Source of the DNA: Agelaius tricolor
Taxonomy: Eukaryota > Chordata > Aves > Passeriformes > Icteridae
Assembly (NCBI GenBank): GCA_023055355.1
Contig: JALJCS010000010.1
Span: forward strand, 19,359,001-19,423,000
DNA: 64,000 bases
Direction: 5' to 3'
Part shown: piece after piece, positions 1 to 12,954 of the stretch
How the letters are laid out: every line of letters starts with the position of its first letter
How positions within the stretch are numbered: position 1 is the stretch's first letter
Position numbers and translations under genes: made by a program
Notes under the pieces: generated by a model
What the model was told of the DNA's origin: nothing
Seen by the model: the letters and a program-made list of their open reading frames with translations, nothing else
The model's database searches: none

Positions 1-2587
1 CAGGACCACCTGAAGCATCAAACATAAATATCACACTGAGACAACTGCACTGTTGCAAACATGCCTTGAGGCACTGCCACATAATTCAGCCTTGGTGTCA
101 GGCTGCATGTTGAGAAAAGAGGGTTGGACTGATTAAAGCCTTGACCAAAATTATGACATAAACTGTCATAATTAATATCTCAAACAGAGACTGTGGGACA
201 CTAGTATCTAAACTGGCTAAAGGAACTAAGATAGCTTCTCATCTCCTGTGGTTTCCACTCTGACAGGTCCATATCAAAACACGATCATGGCACAATTTCC
301 CCCTGGTGTCCTCATTCCCAAGAGGAAACTGTCATGGGGAAGCTGTAGTGCATCACAGGCAAGAGAAGAGGGACACCAAGAGTGCAGGTCTTGATCCCAG
401 TTACCTCAAGAAGCACTCATAACAGAGAGACTGGAAAGAGCAGAGAAGTCAGAGTCCTCTCAGGAGAAGAATTTGTTTTGCCCTACCCTAAGAATCAATG
501 GTCATCAGGATAGTCCTGCAGGTCTCAGCTGTAAGATAGTCACATCTCTAATGTCTGGCAACACACCTGGAACGCTTTCACAAAACCTGTATTTCGCTTG
601 AAATTTGCTGCCTTTTGCTAGACCTCATGAAAAGAGAACATGTGCAGCAGTGAATATTTTTGCCTACCACACTGAGAGGTGTTTTCTGTCCAACCACACA
701 ACTTGAATCATATTCAGGATTTACAGGAGGTTAACATGTTTAGGGGAAGAGCAGTTTTTTGTATGCCAGTGCTCCTAGCATTGGAGATAGTCTATATTTA
801 TTATATATTATATTTATATTATTCTTGGTGTAATTTCAGAAAGTAAAACTCTATTTCTATGACTGCAGCACACTCAATCATATCTGATCCACACCTAAAT
901 TACTAAGATGGCAGGGAACTGCAGTAGCACCAAGCACACAGTAAACTATCCCTCTCTGGAGGAATTAGTCTAACTTCCATTTCCCTGATAGCTGCCATGA
1001 CAGCCTAACTGATGAGCAACTCCCTGTAAGATCTTCCATGACTATTTGTGTTTTGAGAACATGAAAAAGGAGCAAACACAATGAAGATCACATCAACACA
1101 TTTCCACATGATTCTGTAGGTCATCTTCAAAAACTTCAAAAAATTACTGAAAAGGGTTTTAGCAAATTCAACACGGAAGCTTTGACATTTGCCTATGATG
1201 AGAAAAATTATATAAGGGTGTGACAATATCTAATCCCATATTGTAATATTTTATCCAAAACTGAATTTGAATAACAAAATTTTAACCGATTTTCTAATAG
1301 TTATAAAGGAAAACAGCTTGTATAACAAAGGTAAATCCAGCCCAAGATACCCTTGTGAGTAATTGTCACAAGTTCTGCCATTTCTTTTCGTTTGTGCACA
1401 AACCCTCGGGTGAGTACATTTTCACCTTAGCCAATTGCTCCTCTTTGTCCAAATCACAAGGCTACCATCAATCAGAAAAGAATATAATTTAATGCCTACA
1501 GGTAGTAAAAAACAATTTAATGGAAGACATTTTTCTCTCCCTTGTGAAGTGCCTTGTATAAATTGCCCATTTTCCAGGCAGGACAATTCAGGAACAGGTC
1601 ACCAGGCTGGCTTAAATACATGAAAACCTTCCACACTGTAGTAAATGCCTGCTGGGGATATTAAATAGAAGGAGGTAAGGAAGATTTTCCTACTAATAGT
1701 GAATTTGCTGTCAAAAAAAAAAAAAAAGAATCCACTATCCAAACTTTATCTGTAGAAAAAACATGAAGAACTCTGAGACACAGGGATACAACTACCATCT
1801 ATGGTCATTTAACACAATAATGATTACATCACAAAAGCAGCTTGTCTCAATTCGCAAAATGTACTTTCCACAGCTTTTGGTAACTGTGCAAAGCCATGAA
1901 CCTTAGAGCAAAGAGCTTTAGAGTCATGTCAAAAGGCAATTCCACATTTGTCTGGAAGTCCATATATTGGTGAATTATCTGAAACATGACATTTGGATCT
2001 ACAAGAATAAGTTGGTTGTGTAACCACAGATGGAGGCCTGACAGGTTCAGAACACTTGACAAAAGGGTCCTTGCAGTAAATCTCATCTGCCATTGCATAC
2101 AGTCAAGATTATTTTAATAACTATTTTTATAGATGTATGTATCTATATATACAGCTTTTTCTTTCATTACTGCAAATTGCAGTAAAAACATGCAATCTTT
2201 GCAGTGTATGAATGCAAGAGGTCAGATTAGCTGTTGTTCTTCCATGGCATTATTATGGGAGGTTTCCAACAGAAAACATATTGGTCACTGATTGTACTTG
2301 TGATATTTGCTAGCTAGTGGCCAGACACAGCAAAGGAGGTGTCAGCAGATTCCTTCCATACTGCTGAACAGGGTGCAGAATTCTGAAGTCTCACCTTCCC
2401 CTATTTCTAACACAGAGACAGTGAAAAAGGTAACCAGAAACACAGAGCTGAAAGACCCCGCAGTATGTTGAAGTTGGTTTACCCTTCCCTGATAAAAATC
2501 AAGACACAGTTATATTTTTTGATTAGTCACCTCAAACTTAGACATAAAGTTAAGGGGTTTCCTCTCAAAGTGTGTGTAGATAATTAT

Positions 2588-2643
2588 GATTATAATAATA
2601 ATTAACTAAATAAATGATTATAATAATAATTAACTAAATAAAA
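2588..2643. repeat. Tandem duplication, 28-bp unit x2
   Basis: The unit begins GATTATAATAATAATTAACT and repeats head to tail with a 28-bp period and no mismatches over most of its length. It is AT-rich, and local TAA/TAAT repeats continue on the right. Confidence 0.9.
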
Positions 2644-5600
2644 ATAATTAACTTTTCCAGATGATGCCAGACCTTATCCAGCTGACCCAGTTTCACTTCA
2701 ATGGAAGAAGTTCTTACCTGCCTCAAAGTAGTGTGAAGAAGCAAGGCAGTGAAAGGTGACAAAGGGAATGCATGCCACCAACCATCACTCCCTGCCCACT
2801 TAAAATCCTTCTGTAGCTAACAACTATCTGCCAGCCGTGAAGAGAAATGAGGTACCACTCCAATTAGTAATACACAGTCTGATTAGTAACTAAATGAATA
2901 GCGAGTGGCACTCGTATACACAAATAAATAACTGAAGTTTGATGGAGTACGAAACACAGTAAGATACTGATATTACCTTGTGTCCTGTCCCCCTTCAGAC
3001 AGGATTAGAAGACAAAGCCAATTCTGTGTGACACTCAGAAACTGATTAAGTGCACTAAGACTAAATAAGTTTGAATGGCTGCAGTATCATAGGGAAAGAT
3101 GGAAAATAAAAAGAGGGATAGAAGCTATTTCTATAGTTAGTTTCATTTGCCTCATATGTTTGCTGCATCTAAGTCACACCTTGAAATAAGACCATCACAC
3201 TATGCCTAAAACTGATGGTTTTCCCCAGAATCACACTTTTTAGCACATACTGCAACTACACCTCCAGGTCAGAGCTGGGAATTTAGTCTTGCCCTCAGCA
3301 CAGTGATTGAGGGCCATGTGCCAAATCCAGCCCTGACTTAAGTGCCAGTAAAAACTGTCAAACACAAAATGCAGCTGTCTAAGGTCAAGTCCCAGATGTT
3401 TTGTTCAAGTAAAGCACAGATGATCTTGACCTCAAGAAAACGGAATGTAACATTCATGTCATGGCCTAGTCAAAAACCCAGGGTTCCTACAATAAAAGCA
3501 GAGCTATTTCTTTTTGAAGGAAGATTAAAAGCCTTTGATCAAACAGTACCTTTAAAGCAGATAGGAGATAGGAGCTGGGTCTCAGATAACTTTAAATAGT
3601 ACCAAAGTTCCCCAGAACCATGGGGTATTGCAAAATATGAATTGTTGACCACAAGTCGTTTTTAAAAACAACATATTGGTTGTTCAACAGTACTTACAGC
3701 ATTAGGCTTTTCTCCATGTTTTCCCTGAGCTAAACAAACTGAGAAATTGTATTTTAATTTCACATTGATATAATACTTCCAGAAGAATGGCTTGTTTTTA
3801 ATATACTGCACCTGCCTGAAGCTAAGAATTAAGGTCAACAAATTTTAAAAAAAAAGTCAGAAGAATTCTTCAGCAATTCTGGAATGATCCTTTAGCAAAG
3901 CTTAAGATAAATTTCTGCTCAAAAGCAGCTTGAGAAGCAACATGTCTGAGATATGTAGGATGTGCCTGTTACAAGTTTGCATCTACAAAACCTCCCTTCC
4001 CAGTCATACAAAAATCAGTCTCAGCTGTTACCTTGTCTTTTTCATCCTCCTGAGTTAAAGACCTATTCTGGGATGCCTTGTGCTGCCGGTGCCGTGGGCT
4101 TTAGTGCCACTCAGCGTTCAAAAGGCACAACTGCAGGGAGCTGCTCCGCCAGGGCGCCCAGCAGCTTGATAGGAGGAGGAATGGTACTTGACTAATTCAT
4201 AGAGAATCGCGGATTTTAGAAATGAGGCTGATGTTGAGCCTTCGTTTGATCTCATCTTTAGCCTCAGTGCTTCTGTTTAAAAGCCGCAGTGGGATTTTCA
4301 GAGGAAATGGGCATTCAGCCTGAAATGGCAGGTCACAGCCATGAAAAGTAAAGAAATTGGCAGCAGAGAGGAGGGGAGAGTGAAAGAAGTTTGCAGGACA
4401 TAGGAGACAAGACAAAATCAGAGGAAGCAAGAAGAGACATTCAGCAAACACATGCCAGCAGGAGAAGGACCAAGTGAACACAGAGAGAATGGGACAATGT
4501 AAAAAACTATTAGGAGAAATCAGGTAAGCTATTACTGCTTTGTGGCTCACCTGGGCAAAAACTCATCTTTGCCAAAATATATGTCTTGAATTTGACCTAA
4601 GATATGGAAGCAATCCCATATAGTATATTTCTTTATTCTGCCTCTTTCTCCTTCCTGATTCACATTATTTATTTTTGTTATTTTAGGAAGGGTATTTTCT
4701 CTTTTTTTAACCTAAAAACCCCCTCAGATAATACACTTTTTAAACACCTTGCCAAAATAAGGGCTCTGCTATCAATATCCTTTCTAAATAAAAAGCAAAC
4801 CAACAACTAGCCAAGAAAAAAAATCATCAGTTCTAGCAACAGTAATTTCCGCAAAAACAAATGTCTTACAAGAAGTTTCCATAACATAAATAGAAGTTAC
4901 AATCAGACAAAAAAATATTTTCTCCCAGGCCAATAAATATTCAAAAACTAAAATCATGAGCAGAAACTAAAACTGCGTAGGAGTTCCTGCTTATTGCAAA
5001 AGAAAAACATTATTTGTCCAAACAAAATAAGATGAGGCTAAGAAATGTCCTGAGAATCAAGCAAGCCAAGGTGACCATAAAATGCCAGAAACATTTTGCA
5101 CAGGGATGCTCAGACTGCCCATGGTGGGAAGCTGTCACACCCTGCCCTGCCAGCCTCACCTGACCTACACCAACACTAGTGCTGGCAAGTGGCAAATCAC
5201 CAAAGGGCTGCATTGTGAGAAATGTTATTTATAATACGTGGAGACACCATTGTCACACACAACAGCTAGCATGCAGCATCACAATAAAGACAGTTCCTTT
5301 AGCAGATTAAGCCCTCAAAAAAATTACCAAACCCAGAAACACGGAAGAGCACAAAGTCCCCCTCGGCTGGCCTGAGGACATCACATGTCTGCCAGAGGAG
5401 ATGGGCTGCTGCAGTATGGCATCACAAAAGGGTGCTGAAGGAACACAAACTGTGTCAGGCTTGTATTCCCTTTTCTGCTTGAATTTATGTAAAATCTCTA
5501 ATGAATAGAAGTTAATTAGCTACACTTAAGACTGATATACAGCTACAGCCATAGGGAATAAACAGGTTCACCAGCTGCTGTATTACTTTAACTACACTGT

Positions 5601-7138
5601 AAATTGCTGCATGCTATTAACATGCTCTCCTGGCTTCAATAAAGAAAATCTTATTGAAATCAGTAGCACACATTTCCTATTTCAGTGAGACATTGCAAAA
5701 TTAAAATGATATGTAGTAAAAACAATATGTGTGAGCCACCTGCTTACTGTATGATAGAATAGATTGGCATAGAATGACAGCTGCTGCACAGCCAACATTT
5801 CAGATACTGTACTACCTTGCCAACTGGACTTAAATTCACACACGATTTCCTTGACTAGCACTGAATGAATTTTTGCTGCTATAAATATGCATTGGCAATT
5901 GTGATGAATCATCCTGGGTACTAAGGGTCATTGTTAATTCAAATACATCAAGAGCCATATCCAGTGCAAAAAGCCTCCAGAACAAATATTGATAAGTCCA
6001 GACTGTTTTGGTGACCTACATGTAAAGAACATGTCTTGACCCACAACAAAGAGTAATGAAGCCTGCAGGGCTTGCTGGATGTTCATAGCACAAAATGCTC
6101 AGTATTAAAACCAAAATTCTAATCAATCATTACATGGCTCCTCACACTAGCTTGGATTCCATGAGAATTACCATAATCAAGACCTTGCAGTCTTATTTAG
6201 GCACCTAGAGCCACATTCAGAGAACCTAAACTCCCTAATTTCTTACAATTATCCTAGCTTATGCTACATCTGCATTTTTTTTCTAGCAGACTCAAGACAG
6301 GTCTCAGCTCTGCCCCTGAGCTGGGCTGTCTGAATCCCTTCTCAGACTTATGTGGTTCTTAGCACTGCTCAGTCACAGGAGCTTACTGAAAGGCAGGCTC
6401 CTTGATGTTGCTTCTAATTCCCATTTATTTCAATCAGAGCCATGTGTCTAATTATGTTTGCAGATCCGTTCTTGCTGGTTTTATATTAAGGGAATGCCTA
6501 GAAACAATAAACGTTTCTTTTAATCTAACTTTCTCTGCTGGCAGCTGATGTCTCAAGTCAGTGCTGACAGGAGCTCTAACAAGAAACCTTGCATTAGATT
6601 CCCCTGATAATAAAATCTTGTTTGCATTTATAATAATAAATACTCTGAGTTGGAATAGGAAATAATTTTATGAGGATGAATATGATTTACAGTTCTACAA
6701 CAAGCGATGATACAGTAGTGCTCATAAAAGGGCAGGTTTGGGGTAAAATCAGTAATCTATTTCAACCAATTCAAATGCCAATATCCCATCTGCTAAGTCT
6801 CTTTATTTTATATCAGTCTGCCATTTTCTCTTAGTGGTAGCATCAATAAACATTGTTGGTAATCATCTGCTTGTGCTCTAATGTGGCATATTCAGTTTCA
6901 TTGAACAAAGCCAGGCTGAAGATCCCCGAAGGAAAACAAAAGTGAGTTGTTTAGTTATGATTCAGACCCGTGTCTCTCATTTAAGAATGACTCAAGTTGC
7001 ATAATCACCAAACCTGAACATAAATATGTTTTATACTATACAAAGCTAAATGCTATTAACAGCTGCTTTATTTATTCCAAAGAATTTTTCAATTACATGG
7101 AGTTCTTCTCTTCATTTTGCCAAATGCAGTGGAACATT

Positions 7139-7158
7139 AAAAAAAAAAAAAAAAAAAA
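7139..7158. repeat. A20 homopolymer
   Basis: Twenty consecutive A on the plus strand. The DNA to its left does not resemble a processed gene, so it is not called a retroposon tail. Confidence 0.9.
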
Positions 7159-7175
7159 CATTAATTTGAGAAGTT

Positions 7176-7198
7176 CACTAAAAATAGTATTTTTAGTG
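7176..7198. promoter_or_regulatory. Perfect 23-bp palindrome containing a MEF2-like site
   Basis: Two perfect 11-bp arms (CACTAAAAATA and its complement) flank a single G at 7187. The left part contains CTAAAAATAG (7178-7187), which fits the MEF2 consensus YTAWWWWTAR. It lies in the intergenic desert about 20 kb from TBR1. A regulatory role is an inference; the symmetry is seen directly. Confidence 0.45.
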
Positions 7199-10100
7199 TC
7201 TGATGATGTATAACAGGATTCCAGCTGGAGAATACCACTTTTGATTTACAAAAGCATTTGTTTCTCTTTCCCTGCTTTCAGATAGATTTGTTATCCACAG
7301 AGATGAAATGCTGGATACCTAAGCCTAGATTCAGGTTCCCCTTAGGTGGCATTTGCCCTAAAATTCCCAAATTCATCTAGCATACTCACAGTCTGCAGCC
7401 AGAGATAACCTAAAGCATGATTACAAAGGCGGGTTTTGTTTCTCTGGCACTGTAAAATTACAGTTTCAATACTGTAATTAATCATGGTCATTCATAGTTA
7501 CAATAGGCCTGATAATCAGTGGTGAAGGGAATTATAATTGGCCACTTACTCTGAGAAACTTGGAGATAATAAGCCCAGGCTTGCACAGTAACTTCAAAGC
7601 CTCACAGGTTTTGAGTTTCCACGCGGATGTTTGGATTTCTAACAGGAACAATTCAACAACAAACTTGAGTCCTTCTGCCTTAAAAGGCTTATCAGTAAGA
7701 CAGAGAGGATCTAAAACTGTCCAGTTATGAGAGCAACACATATTAACATAAAGCTGGAATACCAGCCTGGAAAGCAACCTTCAGGAATCAGCTACATTTC
7801 TTAACATTGCTTGCTTCTTCAATCAAACTTCCTCCATTTAAAAAGCCATTTCCAAAAAATCTGCATTCTCTGATATGAAAATGTTCCCTTACAGATTATT
7901 GTCAGGACAGGCAGTTTTTCTCATGGCCCAGCAGGCCCTCAACAGACCCATGCTCCTGGAGGTCCACTGCAGAGGTGGAGGACACAGAGCTCAGCCCCAC
8001 TGAGGAGCAGGAGCTCCAGGGAGGCTGGAGCAGGCTGTAACCTGCCAGCTCTGCCATGAGGACAGACCTTGTAAGAGATTCTCATGCCTGTCAGCTAATA
8101 CTGTACCCTGCCCTGGCATTGTAATGGAAACGGCTGTGCTTTCTGAAGGCATCATCTCTGACATGAGACATAAAACCACACATGTTTGTCATTTCTATAT
8201 TTAACATACCGATGTGGAGCTTGAGGAGGAAAGAATAGCTTCTGCTAACATAGATCAGAAATGTCTTTTGAGAGGTGGCATGTAAAACCATATCCCCAGA
8301 AAAGATGTTTAGTTATTACTAAAAACTCTGATGCTAGCACTGCTCTCCCAAATTGCTAGAAAACACTTTTCAAAGGAAAGACTGCAAAAGTACAAATATA
8401 CTAAGTTTACAAATCATTCTTGTATATTTGCACGGTCACTGATGACAAAAAAAATCCATTACCTCAGCAAAGAACCACTGTTAAGGTGTCAAAATTACCT
8501 AAATAATCTATTACATTTATTCTTCTAATAATATTATTTACTGTTGTATTTATAGTGTGAATAACACTCACATGTTAAACAAGCATCTTGTTGTCTAAGA
8601 TGCTTAGACTTTTTTTTTTATATTAAAAAAATACCAACCATTGGAAAAAGGAAAATTTACTAGTAACACTGAAATATTATTCATACTATGTAATTAATTC
8701 TGTAGGTGTGGCTTGATCATCTAAAACATAATAGACTATTTGGAGCACAGGCACTGGCAAGCCTGCTGCAGTCCCAGCTGGCCTGCTGCCTGGGCTATAA
8801 ATTTTTTGTGCAAGAAGTAAATCTGATTTAAAACATTACTTGGGCCTGAGATTTACTATTCAGCAATGTCACCTACACCGATGTCCACCCACAATGGCAC
8901 AGCTGCAGGAAACAGGGCAGCAGAGAGAGCCAGCTCTGGCAGCAGTCCCTGCCCGAGGGACTGCTGCTGCCCAGGGACACTCCAGGAGCCCCCAAAGGGA
9001 ATGGCAGTTCATGCCAGAGAAACAGCAGCAGCACATTCTCCCCATCCTCTCCCTGGTGAAATGAATAGACCATTAGAAGCCAAAAAAGAAATGTATGTTG
9101 AGGTACTGCTAATGTTCTAACAAAGTGACACAAACAAGTTACACCTCTAACAACTCACCTTCTTCCTACTCTAGGTATTTATAGCAATGTCTTGAATTTG
9201 ACTGATATACCATAGTCTATTAATTGTGCTGATCCCCCCCACCCCTCGCCTCCCCAAAAAAAAAGCAGGATAAACAAGGGGCAAAGTGAAAATTTTAAAA
9301 TAGAATTTCCTCGCCTCAGTTTATTTAAGTTAGATATTTAGGACTGAGCTTATCAAGCCAACTGGTGGGCATCCTGCACATGGCATAGCACCTAGCACCA
9401 GCTTCCTGCATGTGCTGAATCATGGCAACTGAATTTACAGGAGCCGGTGATACATTCATATACCACAGAGCAGAAACAAGCTTTTTATTATAACAGTCCC
9501 CTAATTAGTAAGTTGTTAATAAACCGAGTTTAAAACAACAAAACAATTGACTGCCTATTAAATGACCTTAGAATAAAATGTGCTGTTACTATACTTGAGC
9601 TAGAGCAGTGCAAGTAAATATCTCCAAAAGAAAAAGCAAAGTCTTCTAAAACAGAAACCAATTTGATATGGAAATGGGTCAACAGTTGCTTAAGATGTAG
9701 CACAGTTTTGATTTGATCTGCTATATTTGGACTCTGTAAGAGGCGCTTCCAGTAACATCGGTATTGCTTATACATGAGACTTTTGCATAATCACTGTGTG
9801 AAGCATTAGAATTCTTCAAACCGAGAATGATTTTCAAAACGATTATATATATCTATGTTAATAACATGGATACAACAGTATTTGCTGAAGAAAAAGAACA
9901 ACTGTTTTCTTAAACAATTAGGATTCATGTTACGTTGCTTGGCACACTATTGTTCAGAAGCCCACACAGTCCTTATCCAAAGGAAGGCCAGATGCAGCCA
10001 TGGGCACCAAGTTATGCTTAGCACTTAGCTTAGAATACATGCTGGTCAAACAAGTAGAAATATAGAAATAATTGGACATACATTTGTGTTACAAATTAAA

Positions 10101-12914
10101 TCCTTTTTAATTTGGAGCAAGCTGTTAGGTATATTGCTGCTTTTCAGACATGATCACAATTTGAGTTGTTCTTAAGGAAACAATCAGATTTCATTTAAAT
10201 ATTTTAAGATTTTTTACTTCCACATATCTCAGCTGTTAGCTTTCTAGTCCACCTTGTTATTTCTATGGAGCCCCTGGTAACCAGAAGAATTAATCTGATT
10301 TCATTCCTGAAACCTATGAAAGATCATTTCACCCTGCTTACCACCGTGTTAGGGAACCTACCCCAGCCAGCAGGGAATGTTCCTTCTTCTTTTCAAGCCT
10401 GGCCTCCACTCACACTTGCTACAGATACAATAGTACTGGTTCTTCTTTGCCCTTGCATTCTGACCTTGGGAAGAAGAACACACATATGTAATATCTTCCT
10501 TTAAGTGCACTTAAACAATGAATACAAGCATGCACATTCTGAACACGAAGTGCAGGCATTAAAGCAGCTATTGACTCCTGCAGAGTGATCAAAGGAATTT
10601 GACCTTGCCATAGATGAGGTACTCACAGCACAGAGCAACGATCAGCTAGCTGCTGGGCATGGGCAACCTTAACAAACAAGAATTATAGTGACCATTTTCA
10701 ATTTATCTGTGTGTGCTGTTTGAAAAAGAACACATTCAGGAAATATTATCACATGTCATAACTTAAGCATATTATCTCTGCAGAGACATAAATGAGTTAT
10801 TGTAGCCATAGTAAGCCAGAGGTTTGCTGAAATCAAAGCGAATTGGGAATGCTAGATCTTCACACAGATAACAAAATTAAACAAAAATGCACCAGGCTAT
10901 TTGTGATTAATAGTTGTGCCTCTAAAATCAACATGAATCATAATTACATAGGTTACTAACCTTTACAGAGTCCACATGAATATCCATTGGATTCCCCAGT
11001 CCATTCTGCACCTTATATGCCAATAAAGATGATATTCTGAGAACAAAAGTCTCTACAATACGTGTCTCCACCAGGGTACAGCCCACTCTGTTGAAGCATA
11101 TTTTAACCTAATAATTCCTATAGCATATTGCAATTTTTAGACTAACTGCTATTAGTGAAAACCCAACTATTCAATCCTGTGTCTGGCTCTGTAACAGATG
11201 TCATACATATTGTTTAACAAGTAGTTCATGTCTCTTGACACCATTTTACCACTTGTAAAATAAGAATGCTATGAGATCACTGAATGGTAGACATTATAAA
11301 AGTAGAAAGCATTGACTATTATTTGTTGTTTTATTATTATTTAATGTAACATATGGATGAAAAATTCTGGCTTGTTTGACCAGGAAGACAGCCCTATATG
11401 TTTAAAATTAAATTAGCATAGAAAAAAATTAAGCAAACAGACTATCTCAAACAGGAAATGAAATAAACAGTATGGAGCTCTTTAAATACATAACAAGTAA
11501 TCAGCAAAAGGGCTATGAACGGAACCTGAGTGGGAAGCTTGTGACCAGTGAGGCTGATACTGCTGGAAGCCTGAATGAAAGTTAAAAGGCTCCATGACTA
11601 GGCCAGACTATACAGGCAATTAGAAGTGCTGAATGTTGCCAAGGCATCAGGCCAACAAGAATTACAACTCAACAAACTGAATGAAGGAGAGTGGGGGGAG
11701 GAAAAAAAAGAAAAAGGAAAAAAAAAGGAAAGGCTTTAATTAAATATTTGAGATCTCACAAGGGATGGGGAAAGTGCCAGGTAACTGGAAGATGGTTAAC
11801 TAAACAGAGGGGGTCTGTTCACTCATTAATGTGTGGGGGAATTTACAAGTGTAACTTCTACTACCATTAATTGGAGCTACAGTAAATGAGTGATGCCAGT
11901 GCATACCGGTGGGGAAAGATTCTTGTTACCTAGTCTGGTCTTACCTGGTAAGGGCTCATCAAAGAGTTATGGGATAATTTATGGATATAAATGAAAAAAG
12001 TCACCAAGATAGAACTTGTAGAAATAAAAATTTCTACTACTTTGAGTGCAGAATAATGAGATGTTTTCTTAAGAACTTTTCCCTAGCTGTGTTTTTTCAG
12101 AATTGTGCAAACATTTACTCTGTCCTACACCTCAAAAAGCCCAAAATAACTGTGTGAGACATGTGTCAGGTTTAAAGTGCATTAAAAGTCTTCATTTCTG
12201 CAGCTGCTTGTCAGAAGGGTCACCAGTTGGGATGATTTGATTGTGCCTATGCTGAAATGAAGCAGGGAAGTGAAGCCATCAGGCCACTCACCTGCAGAGA
12301 AAGAGCAAGAAAGAGGAGAACAGAGGCACTTGTGAAGGGATCCAACACTGGTGAGGGTGGGGTAAGAACTCCAAGTGTAATCTGTCACCAGTGGACCCAT
12401 TTTAGAAACTCTGTAGATGCAATTACTTCAGGTAAGCCCATATGTATTTTTATTCAGCTCCAAATTCCATGGCTTTGACAAGACCTATCATGTGAAAAAT
12501 CTTAAATGCATGTTAGTTATAAACATTTTGCTATCCACTCTTCCTCCATTAAATCTGAAGTTTTTTCAAAAGAGAATTTTAAACTTCATTGTTCCTAGAG
12601 CACTACAACGAAGGCAGAAATTACTTAACAGCTAAGCACTAAGCAGAGGTTTGTATTTTTTTCAGCCACAATCAAAGACACTTTGGAATATGTAAAATAT
12701 GCTAAGTTTTCAGAGCCCATGAATGGAAACCAGAAATAAAAATTTATTAAGTCGTTCAGGTACATTAAATGGAGAAATAAGGGCCAGGAAGGTCATGTTA
12801 CAGTCCTGCATTGGTTGTTTTGTCACTATTTCTAAGTGAAAAGGAGAAACCATCAGAGTTTCAGAACATGGCATTTAAAAAAGGGCAGAATTCAGTATCT
12901 GTTCTCCACGTGAG

Positions 12915-12954
12915 ATGGGATGGTTTAGAATATCATGGGATGGTTTAGAATAAG
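12915..12954. repeat. Tandem duplication, 20-bp unit x2
   Basis: ATGGGATGGTTTAGAATATC is followed directly by a copy differing only in its last bases. The duplication appears recent. Confidence 0.9.

Noticed and set aside
7139..7158. An A20 run considered as the tail of a processed pseudogene
   Set aside because: The sequence upstream does not resemble any known mRNA, and no flanking target-site duplication was seen.
8840..9133. Overlapping 74-86-codon frames on both strands
   Set aside because: The sequence is locally GC-rich with CAG/CTG-like content, and neither strand gives a recognisable protein.
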